NCBI GenBank assembly: GCA_947450745.1
Contig: CANFYD010000336.1
Span: 1-5,004, forward strand
From: Burkholderiales bacterium
GTDB lineage: Bacteria; Pseudomonadota; Gammaproteobacteria; Burkholderiales; Burkholderiaceae_C
Direction: 5' to 3'
Length of the DNA stretch: 5,004 nucleotides
Below, one piece after another: positions 1 through 5,004 of the stretch. A model generated the notes under the pieces. The model had not been told where the DNA came from. It saw nothing but the letters and a program-made list of their open reading frames with translations, and searched no databases. How positions within the stretch are numbered: position 1 is the first letter of the stretch; every line of letters begins with the position of its first letter. Position numbers and translations under genes: made by a program.

Positions 1-225
1 ATCGATGCCGCCGCGATTGAAGCGCTGCGCCAGCAAATGCAGGCACAGCATGAGGTGGCCTCCAAGCGCATGAGCTTGGCGATGGTCGATGCCGCCCGCG
101 TGTTGACGCCCGAGCAGCGCGCCAAGTTCGCCGAGCAGATGAAAAAACGCCAAAGCCGCATGGCTGAACGGATGGCCGAGCACATGAAGGCACGCCCGGA
201 CGGTGCCGGCAAGTCGGGTCAGTGA
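1..225 (+). CDS. Spy/CpxP-family periplasmic protein, C-terminal part
   Basis: The frame is open from base 1 to the TGA at 223-225, giving the last 74 residues of a protein whose start lies outside the window. The fragment is highly charged and helical, rich in Gln, Met, Arg, Lys and Ala, and contains LTPEQR around residues 38-43, matching the LTxxQ motif of the Spy/CpxP family. Members of that family are secreted to the periplasm and act as ATP-independent chaperones or as inhibitors of a sensor kinase. The signal peptide and the first LTxxQ repeat cannot be seen here. Its position just upstream of a response regulator and kinase matches the cpxP-cpxR-cpxA theme, though in E. coli cpxP is transcribed divergently, whereas here all three genes run the same way. 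The family call is fairly sure; whether this is a chaperone, a metal-responsive protein or a kinase inhibitor cannot be decided. Confidence 0.75.
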   Translation: MDAAAIEALRQQMQAQHEVASKRMSLAMVDAARVLTPEQRAKFAEQMKKRQSRMAERMAEHMKARPDGAGKSGQ

Positions 226-270
226 AGCCCTGAGCCGCCTCGTTTATGCTCACACTTTTGACCGAGCTTG

Positions 271-288
271 GGCGGCCAACGCGCCGCC
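271..288 (+). repeat. GC-rich inverted repeat before the response regulator start
   Basis: GGCGGC (271-276) and GCCGCC (283-288) are perfect complements separated by six bases. The hairpin would end 14 bases before the chosen ATG at 303. It lies in the 77-base gap after the Spy-like gene, which otherwise shows only an isolated TTGACC (258-263) without a matching -10 box. It has no U-tract, so it is not a typical intrinsic terminator. It might lower translation of the regulator, or be chance in GC-rich DNA. Confidence 0.3.
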
Positions 289-302
289 GGGCCAGCCACA
301 CC

Positions 303-1025
303 ATGTCCGCCACACCTTCCAAACTGCTGTTGATCGATGACGATGCCCGGCTGACCTCGATGCTGAGCGACTACCTAGGAGCTGCCGGCTTCGAGGTGGC
401 TGCGGCCGCTTCGTTGGCGGCCGGCCGTGAAGCGCTGAAGCTCGAGCACTTCGATTTGTTGGTGTTGGACCTGATGCTGCCGGACGGCGATGGGCTGGAC
501 TTTTGCCGTGCCCTGCGGGGCGATGCGCAAACTCGGCGCTTGCCCGTTTTGATGTTGTCGGCCCGCGGCGAGCCGATGGATCGCATCTTGGGTTTGGAGT
601 TGGGTGCCGACGACTACTTGGCCAAGCCGTTCGAGCCGCGCGAGTTGCAGGCCCGCATCAAGGCCTTGCTGCGTCGGCTGGAGCCCGAGGCCGGCGCCGA
701 CGAAGTGCTGCGCTTTGGCCGCTTGGAAATTGATCTGGCCGCCCGCATGGCCAGGCTGGACGGCAAGCCGTGCGACTTCACAGGCCACCAGTTCGATTTG
801 CTGGTGGTGCTGGCGCAAAGCCCGGGCCGGGTGCTGTCGCGTGACCAGATCATGGACGCGCTGAAAGGCCACCCGCTGGATGCTTTTGATCGTTCGATCG
901 ACGTGCATATTTCACGCATCCGTGCCTTGATCGAGGACGACCCGAAGTCGCCGCGCCGGGTCCTGACGGTGCGTGGCGCGGGCTATGTGTTCGCCCGCAA
1001 GCAAGACGCCGATGGCGGCAGCTGA
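303..1025 (+). CDS. OmpR/PhoB-family response regulator (CpxR-like)
   Basis: This 240-residue protein is a two-domain DNA-binding response regulator. The receiver domain (about residues 6-124) has the acidic pocket D12/D13, phosphoacceptor D56 in LDLMLPDGDG, the switch residue S86 and the conserved K108 followed by PF. A winged-helix effector domain follows (about 135-233), with the helix containing RSIDVHISRIR (197-207) and the wing motif GAGY (225-228). The frame extends upstream to an ATG at 246, but the extra 19 residues are not receiver-like, so I place the start at 303, where the receiver begins at the usual distance. Neither start has a good Shine-Dalgarno sequence. The kinase gene begins 40 bases after the stop, so the two are surely cotranscribed and form a cognate pair. 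The N-terminal sequence resembles CpxR and RstA. It probably activates envelope-stress genes, perhaps including the Spy-like gene upstream; this is an inference from context. Confidence 0.93.
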   Translation: MSATPSKLLLIDDDARLTSMLSDYLGAAGFEVAAAASLAAGREALKLEHFDLLVLDLMLPDGDGLDFCRALRGDAQTRRLPVLMLSARGEPMDRILGLELGADDYLAKPFEPRELQARIKALLRRLEPEAGADEVLRFGRLEIDLAARMARLDGKPCDFTGHQFDLLVVLAQSPGRVLSRDQIMDALKGHPLDAFDRSIDVHISRIRALIEDDPKSPRRVLTVRGAGYVFARKQDADGGS

Positions 1026-1065
1026 GTGCTGCCCAAGCGTCGTCTGAGCGCGTGAGCCCGGCCCT

Positions 1066-2436
1066 ATGAAATCGCTTTATCTGCGTATCTACTTGACGCT
1101 GGTCGTCTTGCTGCTGGCGTTTGCCTTTGGCTCCACTTGGCTGTTTCAGCAGCATATGGAGCAGGAGCGCGGTAATTTTGAGCTCGCCGCCAATGAGCGC
1201 TGGACGGCAATGGCAGAGCTGATCCACCGCGTCATGCCACCGGCCGATGCGCCGCGCGCCGAGCAGGCTGCCGCCTTGCTGGAATGGGCTCAGCGCCTGC
1301 GCATGGCGATTGCGCTGAACGATGCGCAGGGCGTGCGCATCGCGGCATCCAATCAGTTCGAGCGGCGTGAGGACCAGACGGCCGACAACGTGGTGCTGCT
1401 GCCCTTGGTGGATGGCCGTAGCCTCAGCGTGATCCGCGGCTTTCGCATGGCTCCGCCGGGCTTGTCCGCAGAGGGGCCAGGGCGCTCGGGGCAGGAGGGC
1501 GAGCGAGCCCGTCCGCCGCGCCGGGACGAGTCGCCGTGGGGCTTGTCTTTTTTGGGGCCGCGTCCGAACGGACAAGCGCTGGTGGCGCTGCTGGTGCTGT
1601 TGTTCTTCGGGGTGGCGATCGGGGCCTTTCCGGTGATACGCAAATTGACGCGGCGGCTGGAACAGTTGCGCCGCGGCGTTGAGCAGTTTGGTGCGGGCAA
1701 TCTGGCTCACCGCGTCGACGACCACGGCAACGACGAGGTGGCTGCGGTGGCCAGCAGTTTCAATCGGGCGGCGGAGCAGATCGAAACCTTGCTGCGTTCG
1801 CAACAATCATTGTTGGCCAACGCCAGCCATGAATTGCGCTCGCCGCTGGCGCGGCTGAAGCTGGCCTTCGCGATGCTGGACGGTGCGGGCCCGGCCCAAC
1901 GCGGCCGCTTGGACGCGGAAATCAACACCAATATTGCCGAGCTGGACAGTTTGGTCGAGGAGGTTTTGCTGGCCAGCCGGCTCGACTCGGCCAGCCAGAG
2001 CGCAGACCGCGAGGCGGTCGACTTGATCGGCATGGCGGCAGAGGAGGCAGCCCGCGTGGGTGCCGATTTTGAGCCAGCGGAGGGCTTGATTCAATTGAAG
2101 GTGCTGGGCGAGGACCGCTTGCTGCGCCGTGCTTTGCGGAATTTGCTCGAAAACGCGCGTCGCTACGGTGGCACCCAGGTCCTGCTGGAGTTGAGTCTGC
2201 AGCAGGGTCAGGCCGAGCTGCGCGTCTGCGACCGAGGGCCCGGTGTGCCGCCCGATATGCGCGAGCGCATCTTCGAGGCATTTTTCCGCTTGCCGGGACA
2301 CGCCGAACAGGCCGGCGGCGTGGGGCTGGGGCTGAGTCTGGTCAAGCAGATTGCCAAGGCGCACGGCGGGCAAGTGCGTTGCGAGCCACGCTCGGGGGGC
2401 GGCAGCATCTTCGTGCTGAGCTTGCCGGCGATCTGA
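1066..2436 (+). CDS. Membrane sensor histidine kinase (CpxA/EnvZ type)
   Basis: The 456-residue protein is an inner-membrane sensor kinase that should phosphorylate, and probably dephosphorylate, the regulator encoded just upstream. TM1 spans about residues 8-28 and TM2 about 169-190; between them is a periplasmic sensor segment of about 140 residues. A HAMP linker follows (about 188-240), then a HisKA dimerisation domain with phosphoacceptor H255 in ASHELRSPL. The HATPase domain has the N box with N363 in LLENARRYG, the G1 box DRGPG (389-393), the F box FEAFFR (403-408) and the G2 box GGVGLGLSL (417-425). All catalytic boxes are intact. The second half of the sensor segment (about 129-168) is rich in Pro, Gly, Arg and Glu and looks unstructured. 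HisKA sequence and gene order point to the CpxA-like group, but the sensor segment is not conserved enough to name a ligand. The gene ends 15 bases from the convergent DUF1289 gene. Confidence 0.93.
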   Translation: MKSLYLRIYLTLVVLLLAFAFGSTWLFQQHMEQERGNFELAANERWTAMAELIHRVMPPADAPRAEQAAALLEWAQRLRMAIALNDAQGVRIAASNQFERREDQTADNVVLLPLVDGRSLSVIRGFRMAPPGLSAEGPGRSGQEGERARPPRRDESPWGLSFLGPRPNGQALVALLVLLFFGVAIGAFPVIRKLTRRLEQLRRGVEQFGAGNLAHRVDDHGNDEVAAVASSFNRAAEQIETLLRSQQSLLANASHELRSPLARLKLAFAMLDGAGPAQRGRLDAEINTNIAELDSLVEEVLLASRLDSASQSADREAVDLIGMAAEEAARVGADFEPAEGLIQLKVLGEDRLLRRALRNLLENARRYGGTQVLLELSLQQGQAELRVCDRGPGVPPDMRERIFEAFFRLPGHAEQAGGVGLGLSLVKQIAKAHGGQVRCEPRSGGGSIFVLSLPAI

Positions 2437-2451
2437 CCAGGAATCAGTTGG

Positions 2452-2853
2452 CTAACGGGCGCGTTCAGCGTAGCGGTTGAAGCGCCAGGCGGTCGCTTCG
2501 AGGCAGATGCGCCGCCAAGTGACGCGCTTTTCAATCGGCGTCATGACCGGCCAGTGCTGGACTTCTTCAAACGTGCGCCCGCAGCCTTTGCACAAGGCAT
2601 CGCCCTGGCTGGTGGAGCAAATGGCGATGCAGGGCGCGTCGGGCGTGCTGTCGTACCAGATCAACCAGGCGTCCATCGCCGCATCCGGTATGTCGGCCTC
2701 GGCGCATTCGGTCTCGCGGTGATAAACCAGCAAGGCATAAACCTCGGCCAGGGCGAGCACTTGCTCGCAGGCGGTGACGCCGTCGGGGGAAGGGCTGCGT
2801 TCGCGCCACCAATTGATGGCGGCTTCGATGTCGGTGATGTGGATGGCTTGCAT
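2452..2853 (-). CDS. DUF3717-DUF1289 fusion protein with four-cysteine motif
   Basis: This 133-residue protein joins two small domains. Residues 1-50 (ITDIEAAINWWRERSPSP, then a helical ALAEVYALL stretch) match the DUF3717 pattern. Residues 72-117 match DUF1289, with cysteines C75-x3-C79-x8-C88-x2-C91 and the CKGCGRT core followed by W101 and the conserved WRRI. The Cys spacing suggests a metal or Fe-S site; the family has no established function that I know. There is no signal peptide or membrane segment, so it is probably cytoplasmic. The ATG at 2853 puts the DUF3717 core right at the N terminus, which supports this start, although no clear Shine-Dalgarno precedes it. It lies 28 bases downstream of trpS on the same strand, so it is probably cotranscribed, and it converges on the kinase gene. 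The domain calls are from recognition of sequence patterns. Confidence 0.85.
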   Translation of the reverse strand: MQAIHITDIEAAINWWRERSPSPDGVTACEQVLALAEVYALLVYHRETECAEADIPDAAMDAWLIWYDSTPDAPCIAICSTSQGDALCKGCGRTFEEVQHWPVMTPIEKRVTWRRICLEATAWRFNRYAERAR

Positions 2854-2881
2854 AGCGCACTGATTGTCGGCAAGTCCGGGT

Positions 2882-3979
2882 TCAGTAACTCAAGCCTATC
2901 GCTTCACGCACTTCCCGCAAGGTCTTGCGGGCCACGGCGCGAGCGCGTTCGGTGCCGACCTCAACAATCCACTGCACTTGTTTGGGGTTGGCCAGGTACT
3001 CGTCGGCACGTTCTCGCCACGGCTGTTGCTCCTTTTGGATCGCGTCGATCAGGGGCTGCTTGCAATCTAGGCAGCCGATACCGGCACTGCGGCATCCTTG
3101 CTCGACCCAGGCCAGGGTGTCGCTGTCCGAGTAGACCTGGTGCAGCGGCCAGACGGGGCATTGGGTCGGCTCACCGGCATCGCCGCGCCGCACCCGCTGC
3201 GGATCGGTCGGCATGGTGCGAATCTTCGCCTCGACGACTTCCGGTGCATCACGCATCGCAATCGCGTTGCCATTGCTCTTGCTCATCTTGAAGCCATCCA
3301 GGCCGGGCAGGCGCGGGGTTTCGGTCAGCAGGGCGACCGGCTCGGGCAGGATGTTGTGGCCGGGGCTGTAAATGCGGTTGAAGCGCCGCGCCACCTCGCG
3401 CGTCACTTCCACATGGGCGGTCTGATCCTCTCCAACCGGCACCAAAGCGGCCTTGTAGATCAGGATGTCGGCCGCTTGCAGCAGCGGATAACCGAGAAAG
3501 CCATAGGTGGCCAGTTCGCGATTTTTCTCGACCTGATCCCGGTAGCTGGGAATGCGCTCCAGCCAACTGGACGGCGTGCTCATCGCCAACAGCGTGAACA
3601 GCTCGGCATGCTCGGGCATGCGGCTCTGGATGAACAGCGTGGCTTGCGCCGGGTCGATGCCGGCGGCCAACCAATCGACCACCATGTCGTAGACATTGCG
3701 CTCGATCAGTTCGCGCTCGTGCTAATGGGTGGTCAGCGCCTGTCCATCGGCAACGCAGAAGCAGCAGTCGTGGCTGGTCTGCAAGTTCACCCAGTTTTTC
3801 AGCGCGCCGTGGTAATGGCCCAAATGCAGCGCGCCGGTCGGTCGCATGCCGGAGACGACGCGTTGGCGCGCCGAGCTGGCCGGTGTGGTGAGTGGCGCTG
3901 CGGAGGCTGTTACGGGTGTTTTTGCAGGCGCGGCTGTTGAACTTGCGAGTGGGCTTGCAGGAAAGGTATCGGTGCTCAT
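2882..3979 (-). pseudogene. trpS: Tryptophanyl-tRNA synthetase trpS, interrupted by an in-frame TAG
   Basis: The gene encodes class I tryptophan-tRNA ligase, which charges tRNA-Trp using ATP in the cytoplasm. Read through, it spans 365 codons from ATG 3979. It has a low-complexity Ala/Ser/Thr/Pro N-terminal extension (about 1-38), SGMRPTGALHLGHYHG with the HIGH-like HLGHY (52-56), the VPVGEDQ segment (about 180-186), an exact KMSKS (231-235) and a C-terminal helical domain. Cysteines 274, 296, 303 and 306 form C-x21-C-x6-C-x2-C, resembling the [4Fe-4S] motif of a TrpRS subgroup. Codon 86 is TAG (3722-3724), at or next to a Tyr that follows ALTTH in relatives; the frame is unbroken on both sides. 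The stop would leave an 85-residue N-terminal piece, and a restart at ATG 3685 would lack the HIGH region. A sequencing error is the simplest cause, since trpS is normally essential; a true pseudogene with a second trpS elsewhere, or readthrough, are alternatives. An upstream ATG at 4006 is possible but overlaps the predicted -10 box. Confidence 0.9.
3722..3724 (-). other. In-frame amber codon within trpS
   Basis: On the minus strand the codons run CTG ACC ACC CAT TAG CAC GAG CGC GAA (L T T H stop H E R E). The downstream residues ELIERNVYDMVVDW continue the TrpRS family sequence in the same frame, so no indel shifts the frame across the stop. Changing one base would restore a Tyr codon (TAC or TAT). 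Confidence 0.93.
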
Positions 3980-4004
3980 GGCGGGGCTGGAGGGTCGGTC
4001 GGGC

Positions 4005-4010
4005 ATTGTA
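4005..4010 (-). promoter_or_regulatory. Candidate -10 box for trpS
   Basis: The minus strand reads TACAAT, five of six bases matching TATAAT. No good -35 is visible at 16-19 bases upstream; that region is inside purN. Transcription would begin near 3998, giving a 5' leader of about 19 bases before ATG 3979 and excluding ATG 4006 as the start. No strong Shine-Dalgarno precedes 3979. Confidence 0.4.
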
Positions 4011-4016
4011 GGCAGC

Positions 4017-4022
4017 TACACT
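4017..4022 (+). promoter_or_regulatory. Candidate -10 box for purN
   Basis: The plus strand reads TACACT, four of six bases matching TATAAT, and ends 8 bases before the purN ATG. A start point 6-8 bases downstream would fall at or next to the ATG, which implies a leaderless or nearly leaderless mRNA, in keeping with the absence of a Shine-Dalgarno before purN. I see no convincing -35 box. Confidence 0.3.
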
Positions 4023-4030
4023 GCGCGGCC

Positions 4031-4660
4031 ATGAAAAGCATCGTCATCCTGATTTCCGGCCGTGGCTCCAATATGGAAGCCATCGTGCAGGCTTGCATCG
4101 CCGAGGGCTGGGACGCCCGCATTGCCGCCGTCATCAGCAATCGCCCCGGGGCAGCCGGTCTTGAATTTGCCGCCAATTTGGGGCTGACCACGGCGGTGGT
4201 GGACCACCAAGCCTTCGACGGCCGAGCCGCTTTTGATGCCGAACTGCAGCGCGTGATCGACGGCTTTGCGCCCGATCTGGTCGTGCTGGCGGGCTTTATG
4301 CGCATCCTCACGCCGGCCTTCACCGCCCATTACGCGCAGCGCTTGCTGAACATCCACCCGTCCTTGCTGCCGGCGTTTACCGGCCTGCACAGCCACGCGC
4401 GGGCGCTCGCGCTGGGCTGTAAATTCGTCGGTGCCACCGTGCATTTTGTGACCGCCGAGTTGGACCATGGTGCCATCGTGGCTCAGGCCGTGGTACCTGT
4501 GCTGGCGGACGATGACGAGGCCTCGTTGTCGGCCCGCGTGCTGGTGCAAGAGCACCGGATGTATCCGCGCGCAGTGCGCTGGTTCGTACAGGATCAGCTG
4601 GCGCTTGAAAACGGCCTCGTGCGGCAGTTGAGCGGCGAGGCCCAATCGTTCAGCGGGTAG
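4031..4660 (+). CDS. purN: Phosphoribosylglycinamide formyltransferase (GAR transformylase)
   Basis: PurN transfers a formyl group from 10-formyltetrahydrofolate to GAR, the third step of de novo purine synthesis, in the cytoplasm. The 209-residue length is normal for the family. The N terminus has the phosphate-binding SGRGSNMEA (9-17). The active-site triad is complete: N107 and H109 in LNIHPSLLPAF, and D145 in TAELDHGAIVAQ. GLHSHARAL (118-126) and the QEHRMYPRAVRWF segment are also typical. The ATG at 4031 begins directly with the beta strand MKSIVILISGRGSN, so the start is well fixed. No Shine-Dalgarno is visible (CTGCGCGGCC precedes the ATG) and a -10-like box lies just upstream, so it may be translated as a leaderless message. 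The gene is divergent from trpS and ends 2 bases before the convergent DUF1345 gene. The call is very sure. Confidence 0.97.
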   Translation: MKSIVILISGRGSNMEAIVQACIAEGWDARIAAVISNRPGAAGLEFAANLGLTTAVVDHQAFDGRAAFDAELQRVIDGFAPDLVVLAGFMRILTPAFTAHYAQRLLNIHPSLLPAFTGLHSHARALALGCKFVGATVHFVTAELDHGAIVAQAVVPVLADDDEASLSARVLVQEHRMYPRAVRWFVQDQLALENGLVRQLSGEAQSFSG

Positions 4661-4662
4661 GT

Positions 4663-5004
4663 TCAGCTGATCAAACCGGCCAGAATATTGATCGTCAACG
4701 CGAGCACGCCGGTGTTGAAAATGAAGGACAGCACGGCGTGCAGCAGCACCAAGCGGCGCATCGGCCTGGCGCTGACGGCCACGTCCGAGGTTTGTGACGT
4801 GGCGGCCAGGGTGACCGCGAAATACATGAAGTCCATATAGTCCGGTTGCGCGTCGTTACCGGGGAACTCCAAGCCGTGTGGCCCGTGGCCGGCATGGAAG
4901 ATGCTGGCATAAGCCAGCGCAAACTCGACCGGCAGCAGCAGCCAGGAGCCAGTCACGGTGGTGATAGCGAGCAGCAAATAGGGCCAGCCCTGTGCGCTGC
5001 TCAG
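4663..5004 (-). CDS. DUF1345 integral membrane protein, C-terminal part
   Basis: The frame is open from the right edge of the window (base 5004) to the TGA at 4663-4665, giving the last 113 residues; the start lies outside. The codon at 4975-4977 is TTG, but the frame continues upstream of it in a hydrophobic stretch, so it is an internal Leu rather than the start. Three hydrophobic segments are visible (about residues 8-35, 57-70 and 84-112 of the fragment), separated by a polar loop GLEFPGNDAQPDYMDFMYF. This loop, followed by AVTLAATSQTSDVAV and a final long membrane helix, matches the DUF1345 family of predicted inner-membrane proteins, whose function is unknown. It is convergent with purN, 2 bases apart, with no sign of a terminator between them. 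Its function cannot be inferred from context. Confidence 0.8.
   Translation of the reverse strand: MSSAQGWPYLLLAITTVTGSWLLLPVEFALAYASIFHAGHGPHGLEFPGNDAQPDYMDFMYFAVTLAATSQTSDVAVSARPMRRLVLLHAVLSFIFNTGVLALTINILAGLIS

Larger units (their letters stand above)
4004..4023. repeat. Imperfect 20-base dyad in the trpS/purN spacer
   Basis: CATTGTAG (4004-4011) and CTACACTG (4016-4023) are reverse complements at seven of eight positions, around the four-base centre GCAG. The dyad fills nearly all the spacer upstream of purN and contains both candidate -10 hexamers. It may simply be two opposed -10 boxes, or an operator. I do not recognise it as the site of a known regulator. Confidence 0.45.

Noticed and set aside
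245..263. TATGCT (245-250) and TTGACC (258-263) as a promoter for the regulator
   Set aside because: The -10-like box lies before the -35-like box, and neither has a partner at proper spacing.
246..302. N-terminal extension of the response regulator from ATG 246
   Set aside because: The 19 extra residues are not receiver sequence; the start at 303 gives the normal receiver boundary. No Shine-Dalgarno favours either start.
850..1806. A 318-codon minus-strand frame opposite the regulator and kinase
   Set aside because: The plus-strand genes have complete catalytic motifs; the antisense translation is His/Arg/Gln-rich with no domain.
2554..3291. A 245-codon + strand frame opposite DUF3717-DUF1289 and trpS
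   Set aside because: It spans two recognised minus-strand genes and the gap between them, with Arg/Ala/Gly-rich nonsense-like composition typical of a shadow frame.
2882..3685. The TrpRS C-terminal part as a separate gene starting at ATG 3685
   Set aside because: Family sequence continues in the same frame upstream of 3685 to the TAG (ELIERNVYD), so the ATG is an internal Met and the product would lack the HIGH region.
3098..3940. A 280-codon open frame on the + strand opposite trpS
   Set aside because: It lies wholly antisense to a clear TrpRS, its translation is low-complexity with no recognisable domain, and such frames are common opposite GC-rich genes.
4663..4977. DUF1345 gene starting at 4977
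   Set aside because: The codon is TTG, and the frame stays open and hydrophobic to the window edge, so the gene is simply cut off by the window.

Overview
The window is GC-rich, tightly packed bacterial DNA that looks like a betaproteobacterium of the order Burkholderiales. This is an inference from codon use, from a DUF3717-DUF1289 fusion protein of a type I associate with that order, and from the character of the TrpRS and PurN sequences. I see no mobile element, tRNA, rRNA or CRISPR array, and no gene-free stretch longer than about 80 bases.

Left part (1-2436, + strand): the 3' end of a Spy/CpxP-family periplasmic protein (LTxxQ motif), then an OmpR-family response regulator and its membrane histidine kinase. 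The order chaperone-regulator-kinase resembles the Cpx envelope-stress system: the kinase would sense periplasmic conditions, phosphorylate the regulator, and the regulator probably controls the chaperone upstream.

Middle part (2452-3979, - strand): tryptophanyl-tRNA synthetase (trpS) followed 28 bases later by a small DUF3717-DUF1289 protein, probably one operon. As given, trpS carries an in-frame TAG at 3722-3724 that separates the HIGH-like half from the KMSKS half; the frame is the same on both sides. Several residues just before the stop also look unusual for the family. The protein keeps a four-cysteine C-x21-C-x6-C-x2-C pattern very like the [4Fe-4S] motif of some bacterial TrpRS enzymes.

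Right part (4004-5004): purN (GAR transformylase, + strand) diverges from trpS across a very short spacer. The spacer holds a 20-base imperfect dyad with a -10-like hexamer facing each way, and purN may be translated from a leaderless or near-leaderless mRNA. purN converges, with a 2-base gap, on the 3' end of a DUF1345 membrane protein gene that runs off the window.

I found no wholly new system. The observation most worth checking is the interrupted trpS, followed by the dual promoter/dyad between trpS and purN.
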